This document shows, piece after piece, positions 7,412 to 14,723 of a DNA stretch of 31,852 bases. The translations under genes and the position numbers were made by a program. The DNA comes from an uncultured Collinsella sp. (GTDB taxonomy: Bacteria; Actinomycetota; Coriobacteriia; Coriobacteriales; Coriobacteriaceae), in the NCBI GenBank assembly GCA_900757705.1, contig CAAEOW010000001.1, positions 1 through 31,852 of the forward strand, read 5' to 3'. The notes below the pieces were generated by a model. It saw nothing but the letters and a program-made list of their open reading frames with translations, was not told the origin of the DNA and did not search any database. Within the stretch, counting starts at the first letter, position 1; every line of letters starts with the position of its first letter.

Positions 7412-10177
7412 ATGGACCAGGACCGCCAAAACAGCCAAAACCACGATACGGAGCACGCGGGCCGCGACCGGGAGTTCGCGACCTACCGTACCGCCCAAAG
7501 CTCAAACGATATGGTGCCGACGGTATTTCGCCGTGGCATCTACCGCACAATCCGCGGCAGTCTTAAGCGCTTCCTATCTATCGTGGTCATCACCGCGCTC
7601 GGCGTGAGCGTGATGTGCGGCCTCAAGGCGGGTTGCGAGGATCTGTGCGATTCGGTCGACGCCTACTTCGACCAGCAAAATGTCTATGACATTAACGTGC
7701 AGTCGACCTATGGCCTGACTGACGATGATCTCGACGCCATCCAAGAGGTCGATGGCGTCGAAACGGCCGAGGGCATCTACGCCGAGACCGCCTACACCGC
7801 CGTGGGCACAACGCGCGAGCGCGTGGTCGTGCAAAGTCTCTCCAAGGAGAACATCGATCAGCCGGTGCTCGTGAACGGCGATTTGCCCGAGAGCGCCGAT
7901 GAAGTCGCGGTGACTTCGAAGTTCCTGAAGGCTTCGGGCAAAAAGCTCGGCGATACGGTGAGTTTTGCCGCCAATGACGCGAGCTCGTCGAACCAAAGCG
8001 CCAAGGATCAGTTTGCCGCGGGCGATTACACCATTACGGCCGAGGTCCTCGATCCCACTGATGTGAGCTCCGACTCGACAGTCAACGCCTTTCGCGCTGC
8101 TTCGGCGGCGGACTATAAGTTCTATGTGAGCGAGGACGCCGCGACGTCGTCGTCCTATTCCGCAGTCCACGTAGTCGTCGAAGGAGCCAAGAGCCTCAAC
8201 TCCTATTCGGATGCCTACGCGGCAAAGATCAACAAGGTCAAGGGCAATATAGAGAAGATCCGCGAGGAGCGTGAGAAGGCGCGCGCTCAGGAGCTGACAG
8301 TCGACACGCCGGCAAGCTTGGATGCGGCCGAGCGCCAGGCGAATATGCTCTTTGGGATTGAGCAGGACAACATCAATCGCATGGCCCAGGGCAGCGAGGA
8401 ACGCGTCCAGGCTCAGGCCGACCTGGATCAGCGCCGCGCCGCCGCCGACCAGCAGTTTGCCGATGCCCGCGCCGAGCTTTCCGATTTGGGTGAATGCACG
8501 TGGTACATCCAGGACCGCGACAATATCGCAAGCTACTCAAGCGTGGAGAGCGATAGCTCGTCAATTGAGGCTATTGCGACGGTGTTCCCGTTCATCTTCT
8601 TTATCGTCGCCGTGCTCATCAGCCTCACCACCGCCACGCGTATGGTCGAGGAGGAGCGCACGCTCATTGGCCTGTACAAGGCGCTCGGCTACTCGCGCGA
8701 GCGCATCCTGTCCAAATACGTGGACTATGCGCTGTGGGCGTGCCTGATTGGCGGCGTGCTCGGCAATATCATCGGCTTTGTGGGCCTGCCGCTGTTCCTG
8801 TTTACGGTGTTCGACGACATGTACTCGCTGCCCCAGATGCTGCTTTCGTACGACATCGTGTCCTCGATCGTCTCGGTGGCGCTGTTTGCCGTGGGCGTGG
8901 TGGGCGCCACAATTATCGCCTGCCGCCACGAGATGGCCGAGACCCCGGCCTCGCTCATGCGCCCCAAGGCCCCGCGCGCCGGCTCGCGCATCCTACTTGA
9001 GCGCATCGGCTTTATCTGGCGCCGCATGGGCTTTTTGAACAAGGTGGCTGCGCGCAACCTGTTCCGTTACAAAAAGCGTGCCTTTATGACCATCTTTGGC
9101 ATCGCGGGTTGCACCGCGCTTGTGATCTGCGGTATGGGTATTCGCGATACGTCGGTGGCGCTTTCGCCCAAACAGTACGGGCATATCACGCGTTATGACT
9201 TGCTGGCGGTCGCCAACCCCGATGACTTTACGCAGACGTGCGCGGCGTTGGATGAGCGCAGCGCGGCCAATGATTCCAACGTGACCGTGACTTCGACGCT
9301 GCCGATTATGATCGACAACGTCACCTTTACGTTTGGCGGCAAGAGCGAGACCGTGCAGCTGATCGTGGTGCCCGATGACCGCACGAACGACCTGGACGAC
9401 TATGTGCGCCTCGAGGACGAGTCCAAAGAGCCGCTGTCTTTGCGTGACGGAGACGTGTATCTGAGTAAGAGTTCACAGCTGGTGCTGGGGATTCAGCCGG
9501 GCGATACGGCATACGTCCAGGATTCGTCGCTCAATGTTGCCAAGGTCAAAGTCAGTGACATTTCGCTTAACTATCTTGGCAACACGCTTTACATGACGCA
9601 GGGCACCTATGAGCGCGCGTTCGGTCGAAGCGCACGCCTCAACGGCGTCTTTGTGCTGCTTAAGGGCTCGTCGGCCGACCAGATTGCGTTTAGCAAGAAG
9701 CTTAAGAGCGACGGTTGGCTCACCATCTCGAGCACGGCCGAACATTGGCAGAACTACGAGGCGAACTTTGCGATCATCAATTCGGTCGTGGTGCTCGTGA
9801 CTTTTATGGCGGCATGCCTGTCGTTTGTGGTGGTGTTTACGCTGTCCAACACGAATATCTCCGAGCGCGAACGCGAGCTGGCGACCATCAAGGTGCTGGG
9901 CTTCCGCCGTGGCGAGGTGCACCATTACGTCAACAAGGAGACGTTGATCCTCACGGCAATTGGCGCCGCGCTGGGCGTGCCACTGGGCGGCTTGCTGGCC
10001 GAGAGTTTTACGTACATTTTGCAGATGCCGTCGCTGTACTTTGACGTCGAAGTCGAGCCGCTAAGCTACGTGCTCGCCGTGGTGCTTTCCTTTGGCTTTA
10101 CGTTTATCGTCAACCTAGCCACCAATCGTACCCTCAACAAGATCGACATGGTCGGCGCCCTCAAGAGCGCCGAGTGA
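7412..10177 (+). CDS. FtsX-family ABC transporter permease (large)
   Basis: The 921-residue membrane protein pairs with the preceding ATPase. A cytoplasmic tail of about 50 residues precedes TM1 at about 52-74. A long extracytoplasmic region follows, ending in a charged coiled-coil-like stretch at about 270-365 (KVKGNIEKIREEREKAR and later repeats). The first FtsX core has three membrane segments at about 380-510. A second FtsX unit starts near 555 with its own external domain and ends with three segments at about 785-910. This double-FtsX form is common for gram-positive export or cell-wall-related ABC systems. ATG 7412 is chosen over GTG 7400. The stop is immediately followed by palindrome copy 3. 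Confidence 0.88.
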   Translation: MDQDRQNSQNHDTEHAGRDREFATYRTAQSSNDMVPTVFRRGIYRTIRGSLKRFLSIVVITALGVSVMCGLKAGCEDLCDSVDAYFDQQNVYDINVQSTYGLTDDDLDAIQEVDGVETAEGIYAETAYTAVGTTRERVVVQSLSKENIDQPVLVNGDLPESADEVAVTSKFLKASGKKLGDTVSFAANDASSSNQSAKDQFAAGDYTITAEVLDPTDVSSDSTVNAFRAASAADYKFYVSEDAATSSSYSAVHVVVEGAKSLNSYSDAYAAKINKVKGNIEKIREEREKARAQELTVDTPASLDAAERQANMLFGIEQDNINRMAQGSEERVQAQADLDQRRAAADQQFADARAELSDLGECTWYIQDRDNIASYSSVESDSSSIEAIATVFPFIFFIVAVLISLTTATRMVEEERTLIGLYKALGYSRERILSKYVDYALWACLIGGVLGNIIGFVGLPLFLFTVFDDMYSLPQMLLSYDIVSSIVSVALFAVGVVGATIIACRHEMAETPASLMRPKAPRAGSRILLERIGFIWRRMGFLNKVAARNLFRYKKRAFMTIFGIAGCTALVICGMGIRDTSVALSPKQYGHITRYDLLAVANPDDFTQTCAALDERSAANDSNVTVTSTLPIMIDNVTFTFGGKSETVQLIVVPDDRTNDLDDYVRLEDESKEPLSLRDGDVYLSKSSQLVLGIQPGDTAYVQDSSLNVAKVKVSDISLNYLGNTLYMTQGTYERAFGRSARLNGVFVLLKGSSADQIAFSKKLKSDGWLTISSTAEHWQNYEANFAIINSVVVLVTFMAACLSFVVVFTLSNTNISERERELATIKVLGFRRGEVHHYVNKETLILTAIGAALGVPLGGLLAESFTYILQMPSLYFDVEVEPLSYVLAVVLSFGFTFIVNLATNRTLNKIDMVGALKSAE

Positions 10178-10219
10178 CCTGCCAAAAAGGGACAGGTTTA
10201 TTTTGGCAGGTTTTATCTG
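10177..10219 (+). repeat. dispersed palindromic element, copy 3
   Basis: The arms ACCTGCCAAAA (10177-10187) and TTTTGGCAGGT (10201-10211) are exact, with loop AGGGACAGGTTTA and tail TTTATCTG. The last base of the permease stop TGA is the first base of the element. Confidence 0.8.
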
Positions 10220-10222
10220 CGC

Positions 10223-10256
10223 AAACGCCGGACAACCATTAGGTGGCCCGGCGTTT
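10223..10256. terminator. terminator hairpin after the ABC permease
   Basis: AAACGCCGG at 10223-10231 pairs with CCGGCGTTT at 10248-10256. It lies between convergent genes and has A and T ends on both sides, so it could act in both directions. Confidence 0.65.
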
Positions 10257-10293
10257 GCCCCGTTTTGCTGGGGATGTCTGTCGTTCAGTGCTC

Positions 10294-10614
10294 TTACTGG
10301 CCAATCCAGTGTTGCGCATAGCTCTTAATGTCCTCGGTAAAACCGTCAAGGTCGTCAAGGGTGATCACGCTGTCGATAAGCAAATTGGCTATCTCGCGGT
10401 GCATTGTGCTGCGGCGAATGTCGTTTGCAATTACGCCTGAGGACAGCTTGTCTCTATTGAGGCGCTCTTCTAGTGCCCAAAATCTACTGGACGCTTCACT
10501 GTCGCCGTTCAGTATCTCAACATACTGGCCGATGAGCTTTTCCATATAACGTTCTTGCCATTGAGGAAGCATTTTCTTAAACAGCTTCCAGTCGCTTTCG
10601 GCTACGTCGCGCAT
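10294..10614 (-). CDS. small conserved protein, function unknown
   Basis: The 106-residue soluble, mostly helical protein begins MRDVAESDWKLFKKMLPQWQ and has a C-terminal block ITLDDLDGFTEDIKSYAQHW. It resembles small hypothetical proteins that I recall from Firmicutes and Actinobacteria, sometimes loosely named multidrug transporter, but it has no membrane segment. GGAGG lies close before the start. It stands alone, facing the convergent ABC operon across a bidirectional terminator. No function is proposed. Confidence 0.75.
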   Translation of the reverse strand: MRDVAESDWKLFKKMLPQWQERYMEKLIGQYVEILNGDSEASSRFWALEERLNRDKLSSGVIANDIRRSTMHREIANLLIDSVITLDDLDGFTEDIKSYAQHWIGQ

Positions 10615-10743
10615 ATGTCCTCCGCTCGTTAAACGGGCTTTTCCATTTGCCTTTCATTCTATTTGGTTTTCGCTCACAGGCGTGGATGAAGGGCTTTCTC
10701 CAGCCTTCGAGATTGGGCTTGAATGGGTCGTATGCCGCAAAAC

Positions 10744-10883
10744 GGGCCTATCTACTACGTTTGCTACCACACCCTCGACCATGACAAAGATTATGAAATT
10801 AAAACCGCAGGTAGAGGGCTTGCAAATATTCGGAAAAGGCGGGTATGGTCGGCCCTCTCGAGTTAAACGTAGTAAATAGGCCC
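10744..10883. repeat. foldback element B (140 bases)
   Basis: The left end at 10744-10762 (GGGCCTATCTACTACGTTT) and right end at 10865-10883 are reverse complements with one mismatch. Shorter inner matches (CGACCAT near 10777 with ATGGTCG near 10844; GAGGGC with GCCCTC) allow a branched fold. The middle contains AAAACCGCAGG at 10801-10811, the reverse complement of the loop repeat in foldback element A. A 65-codon frame across it lacks coding signs. The 444-base gene-free stretch 10615-11058 holds this element, the hairpin at 10948-11012 and nothing else supported. Confidence 0.6.
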
Positions 10884-10947
10884 TTTTCTTGGCGCGTGGT
10901 CAGCTCAATGCTAATCTCCGTGCCGGAACTGACCCAGTTGTTTGTAG

Positions 10948-11012
10948 GTTGCGGTGATATACGGACTGTTTGGCGCTTTGGAGCTTCAAAACAGTCCCTA
11001 TCTCACCGCAAC
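10948..11012. repeat. long hairpin downstream of the XRE regulator
   Basis: Bases 10948-10971 and 10988-11012 are reverse complements with only two or three mismatches (shared core GTTGCGGTGA and GGACTGTTT), around a 16-base loop. It lies 46 bases beyond the stop of the minus-strand regulator gene and could form its transcript 3' end. There is no U tract. Confidence 0.6.
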
Positions 11013-11058
11013 TTAGGAGAAGGGCGGGGGTGGTTGGGTGCTGGTGGGTCGGAGCGTG

Positions 11059-11997
11059 TTAGGCCTGTTGGCGGTGCTTCCATTGTTTGAGGCACCAGCG
11101 CATGAGCGCTTTGATGACGGGAATCGTGATGAGGATGATCCATGCAGGATGGGGCTGTCCCAAACAGAGCCACATGTAGAGGAACCAAGCGATGGCGGCT
11201 GCCGGGTAGATGACCTCGATCAGCTTAGATAAGTGGCGTTGGTCGATAAAGTCGCCAAGCGCGTAATAGACGGGAATCAGAAAGACGAGGAAGAGTCCCG
11301 TAGCCCATGTGCCGTAGACAATGCCGAGCACCAGATAGGCGAGGGCGACAAGCGCAGGGAAGGGGGATTTGTTCCATGCACGTCCGACCTTGGTGTGGAA
11401 ATGCTTGCCGTGATGGTCGAGCTTGTCGTGTGCTTCCTTCCAGCTGGAAAACGTCTCGCCGTCGATGGTGACGGTGCCGTCGTCATTGGTATGCACACTA
11501 TGTCCATCGTCCTCAAGCGTATCGATATGCAATCCGCCTGGCCCCACATGGACCTCTTCACCCTTGCGCTCGTTAGCCACATGGATGCCATTCCAGCCAA
11601 CATGAACCTCTTCGCCTTTGTTGGGGTCAATAACGTGGATGCCGCGCGCGAGGGAAATATCGACAAGTGGCTTATCGCTGCAATCAGCGTGTTCAGTAGA
11701 AGCCTCAGCCTCCTCAGCCTTATCTGAAGCTTTGGTGCCGGCGTTGCTGTTCTGCGCCTCATCATCAGCCTGCGAGTCGTCAGTGCTATCCGCCGCCTCC
11801 CCATACAGCAGCTCATCCAGCGACACGCCATACAGCGCGGCGAGCGCAATAAGGTTATCGGTATCGGGCGAGGATTCGCTGCGCTCCCATTTACTGACAG
11901 CCTGACGACTTACGCCCAGCTGGGCGGCAAGCGCCTCCTGAGAAAGCCCGGCAGCTTTACGGCGATCGACGAGGCGCTGTGCCATCGCAAGATCCAT
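11059..11997 (-). CDS. membrane-anchored XRE-family regulator
   Basis: The 312-residue protein has an N-terminal Cro/C1-type helix-turn-helix (7-61, with LSQEALAAQLGVSRQAVSKWE), a low-complexity acidic linker (66-110), and a beta-like segment with the repeat KGEEVHVG twice (127-134 and 145-152). It ends in about four hydrophobic segments (212-248 and 263-298). It should bind DNA while tethered to the membrane. The repeat segment and histidine-rich stretch 194-202 (DHHGKHFHT) are odd and could sense a ligand or metal; that is inference. The open frame extends 24 residues upstream, but the ATG at 11997 follows GAAAGGAACC and begins the HTH, so it is preferred. Confidence 0.85.
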   Translation of the reverse strand: MDLAMAQRLVDRRKAAGLSQEALAAQLGVSRQAVSKWERSESSPDTDNLIALAALYGVSLDELLYGEAADSTDDSQADDEAQNSNAGTKASDKAEEAEASTEHADCSDKPLVDISLARGIHVIDPNKGEEVHVGWNGIHVANERKGEEVHVGPGGLHIDTLEDDGHSVHTNDDGTVTIDGETFSSWKEAHDKLDHHGKHFHTKVGRAWNKSPFPALVALAYLVLGIVYGTWATGLFLVFLIPVYYALGDFIDQRHLSKLIEVIYPAAAIAWFLYMWLCLGQPHPAWIILITIPVIKALMRWCLKQWKHRQQA

Positions 11998-12050
11998 GGT
12001 GGTTCCTTTCGTTTGATGGTCGAATCGAATGAGCCGAGTATGCCGAGAAC

Positions 12051-12112
12051 AGCCGGTAGCGACCACCATTTCTAGTTAGAATCTGCTCCGACCCTACCGC
12101 AACTACCGGTAG
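12051..12112 (-). promoter_or_regulatory. candidate operator sites upstream of the XRE regulator
   Basis: CTACCGGTAG at 12103-12112 is a perfect 10-base palindrome. A related half-site, GCCGGTAGCGAC near 12052, matches ACCGGTAGCAAC near 12105 at 10 of 12 positions. They flank the likely promoter region and may be autoregulatory sites. Confidence 0.35.
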
Positions 12113-12213
12113 CAACCCCTAACGACCAGCCATTTCAGGACAAATGTCAGTGCTACTCTCAGCTAAGAGCTTGCAACATCCCAAAATCTCAGCCCACGCA
12201 CTTGCAGCAAGAA

Positions 12214-12265
12214 GACGAATAGCCTCGGCCTCCGATGAGAGCAGTTTCGGCCGAGGCTATTCGTC
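12214..12265 (-). terminator. hairpin overlapping the pfk stop codon
   Basis: Bases 12214-12230 and 12249-12265 form an exact 17-base inverted repeat (arm starts GACGAATAGCCTCGGCC). On the minus strand the last sense codons and the TAG of phosphofructokinase lie inside the first arm. There is no clear U run after the stem, so it is an atypical terminator. Confidence 0.6.
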
Positions 12266-13336
12266 GCCGAAGCTGATGCCCAACGCCTTGGCCTCGCGCA
12301 CCAGGTCGCTCTGGGGGTCGACAAACTTGAGCTTGCCGGCGACCTCCTCGAGCGGCATGTGGCACATCTTGCCGTCACGCAGGGCAATCATGTAGCCAAA
12401 CTCGCCGCGTAGGCACCCCAGTGCCGCCTCGACGCCGCACTGGGTCGCAAAGATGCGGTCCTGGGCGTCGGGTTGGCCGCCGCGCTGCGTGTGGCCGGGG
12501 ATGGCGACGCGGGTCTCGCGACCAGTCTTGGCCTCGATCTCCTTGGCGATGTCGTAGACGATCGACGGACTCGTGCGCTCGGCGAGCTTTTTCTTGTACT
12601 CCTTCTTGGGCAGCGCTGCGTCCTCCTTGGAGATAGCGCCCTCGGCGACGGCTACGATGGTAAAGCGGCTGCCGGTCTCCATGCGATGCTCGATGGTCTT
12701 GATGACGTTGTCCATGTCGTAGGGGATCTCGGGAATCAAGATGACGTCCGCGCCGCCCGCGACGCCGGCATACAGCGGAATCCAACCGACCTTGTGGCCC
12801 ATGATCTCGATGACAAACACGCGGCCGTGACTCGAGGCAGTGGTGTGGATGTCGTCGATGCACTTGGTGGCGACGTCGATGGCGCTCGTAAAGCCAAACG
12901 TCAACTCGGTGCCCCAGGTGTCGTTATCGATGGTCTTGGGCAGGGCGATAACGTTGAGGCCTTCTTCGCGCAGGCGGTTGGCGGTCTTGGTGGATCCGTT
13001 GCCGCCCAGCATAAACAGGCAGTCGAGCTGCAGTTTATGATAGGTGTGGACCATTGCGGGCACCTTCTCGACGCCGTCGGCCTCGGGAATGTCCAGGCGC
13101 TTGAACGGCGTGCGGCTCGTGCCCAGGATGGTGCCGCCGCGGGTGAGGATGCCGCTAAAATCGGCGGGCGTCATGACGCGGAACCTGCTGTAGATAAGGC
13201 CCTGGTAGCCATCCTCAAAACCATAGATTTCGATAGGCTCTTTGCTATTGGTCATAAGCGTTTTGACAATGCCGCGCATGGTGGCGTTGAGCGCCTGGCA
13301 GTCGCCGCCACTGGTAAGAAGACCGATCCTGAGCAT
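12257..13336 (-). CDS. pfkA: 6-phosphofructokinase
   Basis: It phosphorylates fructose 6-phosphate to fructose 1,6-bisphosphate in glycolysis. The 359 residues start with the phosphate-binding LTSGGDCQALN and include GGNGSTKTANRL (111-122), PKTIDND (133-139) and the substrate block EIMGHKVGW. Glycine at the position usually called 104 (GGNGS) points to ATP rather than pyrophosphate as donor. The lysine in PKTIDND is the group III-type residue often seen in PPi enzymes. The G/K combination is known from ATP-dependent actinobacterial enzymes. GGAAGGA lies about 7 bases before the start. It appears monocistronic, with its 3' end in a 17-base-pair hairpin. Confidence 0.92.
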   Translation of the reverse strand: MLRIGLLTSGGDCQALNATMRGIVKTLMTNSKEPIEIYGFEDGYQGLIYSRFRVMTPADFSGILTRGGTILGTSRTPFKRLDIPEADGVEKVPAMVHTYHKLQLDCLFMLGGNGSTKTANRLREEGLNVIALPKTIDNDTWGTELTFGFTSAIDVATKCIDDIHTTASSHGRVFVIEIMGHKVGWIPLYAGVAGGADVILIPEIPYDMDNVIKTIEHRMETGSRFTIVAVAEGAISKEDAALPKKEYKKKLAERTSPSIVYDIAKEIEAKTGRETRVAIPGHTQRGGQPDAQDRIFATQCGVEAALGCLRGEFGYMIALRDGKMCHMPLEEVAGKLKFVDPQSDLVREAKALGISFGDE

Positions 13337-13374
13337 GATGAATCCTTCCGGGCAAGTTATAACATGCGCATAAG

Positions 13375-13407
13375 TTTACCCCCGCACACTGTTGATGCGG
13401 GGGTAAA
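13375..13407. terminator. 12-bp perfect hairpin upstream of pfk
   Basis: TTTACCCCCGCA at 13375-13386 and TGCGGGGGTAAA at 13396-13407 are exact complements around a 9-base loop. It sits between the Ntn hydrolase stop and the pfk start, so it probably ends the upstream transcript. Confidence 0.6.
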
Positions 13408-13476
13408 ACGTGTTAGCTCAAGCGTATAGAAATGTAAGCAACGTCAGGCGAGCGTAAGGACGACGGTGCCAGCTCC

Positions 13477-14562
13477 TTACAGCGCGAAGGCGTCGACGTC
13501 GCCCCAGTGGCGGCGCAGCGTGATGGCGGCAGCGGGCTCGGTGTTGTCGAAGACGACCGACCACTGCGTGTTGCTGGTGATGTCTTCCGGATTGGGCTCT
13601 TGCGCCGCAGCGCGTAGGGCCTTCCAAGCGACTGCCTCGTCTTGGGCGCCGGTATGGGCGTCGAGGACATCGGCGATGGCGATGGCGCGCTCCTTGCCAT
13701 GGCCCAGCTCGCCATTCTTTTGGTTGGGCAGCACTTCGTCGCCATAGCAGGCGTAGAAGTTCGTGACCTGGCGTACGGGCGTCGCCTTGCATGCACGGTC
13801 GGGATCGCGCGGATCCCACTCCACCACCCGCGCGTCACCGGCGGCGTCGTTGATAAAGAAGTGATAGTCGCGTCCGGCCATGGCGTGCATGTCGTAGGCA
13901 GAAAGCAGGTCGACGGCCTCCTGCGTGGTGGCCGCGCGGTCGAGCACCAGACGGATGGCGAGCGAAGTGTTGATGACGGGGCGTTGCGTGTCCTGGTCAC
14001 AGGGCTTGGAATCCAGAGTGAGTACGGCAATGGACACGCCGCATTTGTTAACACCGTCGAGCTGGGTAAACGGGCCCATGAGTGCGGCGGCACGTCCGGC
14101 GACGGAGTCAAGCGGAGTGTTATCGCCCAGGTTGTTAAGGGCGGCAAACCCGATGGAGGCATAGCCGCCGCGTGGGTGATTGCGCACCAGCAGCACCGAG
14201 GTGTCGTCCTTAAAGTCGTAATTGCGACCGGTGCGCACGCGGCCTTCGGCATCTACGGCGGCAAAAGCGCTGCAGGCAAACTGGGGCGCCTGGACATGTG
14301 CCGGCGCACCGGGCAGCACCTGCGCCACCACGGCATCGATGTAGGCCTGATCGTCGCACACGCCAGCGGCGATGATGCGATCAAGATCGTAGCCGTAGGC
14401 GATGTCGATTGCGTACAGGTCATAGCCATCCGCATAGTCGGTCAAGCGTTTGAGCGACGCGACGGACTTGATTTGCTTGCGGTAAACGATGCCGGTGGCA
14501 GCGGCAAGGCCGACGGCGGCTCCCGCGACACCGCAGGCGATGGCAATGTTACGTGGCTTCAT
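13477..14562 (-). CDS. choloylglycine hydrolase-superfamily (linear amide) Ntn hydrolase
   Basis: This 361-residue protein belongs to the superfamily of bile salt hydrolases, penicillin V acylases and related linear amide hydrolases. A hydrophobic N-terminal segment (5-27) suggests export or anchoring, followed by about 70 residues of likely propeptide. C97 in FACSAF is the proposed nucleophile, with R113 and D116 in GRNYDF at the same spacing (+16, +19) as the bile salt hydrolase triad. N172 (DGVNKCG) and N268 (VTNFY) match further conserved positions. Activation would need cleavage before C97. Conjugated bile salts are one possible substrate, but the prolonged N-terminus differs from classical cytoplasmic enzymes, so substrate is left open. 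Confidence 0.8.
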   Translation of the reverse strand: MKPRNIAIACGVAGAAVGLAAATGIVYRKQIKSVASLKRLTDYADGYDLYAIDIAYGYDLDRIIAAGVCDDQAYIDAVVAQVLPGAPAHVQAPQFACSAFAAVDAEGRVRTGRNYDFKDDTSVLLVRNHPRGGYASIGFAALNNLGDNTPLDSVAGRAAALMGPFTQLDGVNKCGVSIAVLTLDSKPCDQDTQRPVINTSLAIRLVLDRAATTQEAVDLLSAYDMHAMAGRDYHFFINDAAGDARVVEWDPRDPDRACKATPVRQVTNFYACYGDEVLPNQKNGELGHGKERAIAIADVLDAHTGAQDEAVAWKALRAAAQEPNPEDITSNTQWSVVFDNTEPAAAITLRRHWGDVDAFAL

Positions 14563-14723
14563 GACGGCTCCTCTCGTCCTGTTGGCGCAATTGTCGCAAA
14601 AGGAGCGCGGGCATGATGGCTCAACTTGGTGAGCGGTGCGGAATTAAGCACGGAATGAAGAGTGCGGCACTGGCGTGGCGGGGTATGCTGGAGGGGACCA
14701 TCAACCCAGCGAAAGGGGAGAGC

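Noticed and set aside
10682..10879. 65-codon frame across foldback element B
   Set aside because: No ribosome site or family signal, and most of it is the inverted repeat itself.
12473..13429. 318-codon plus-strand frame opposite pfk
   Set aside because: Antisense shadow of a well-conserved glycolytic gene.
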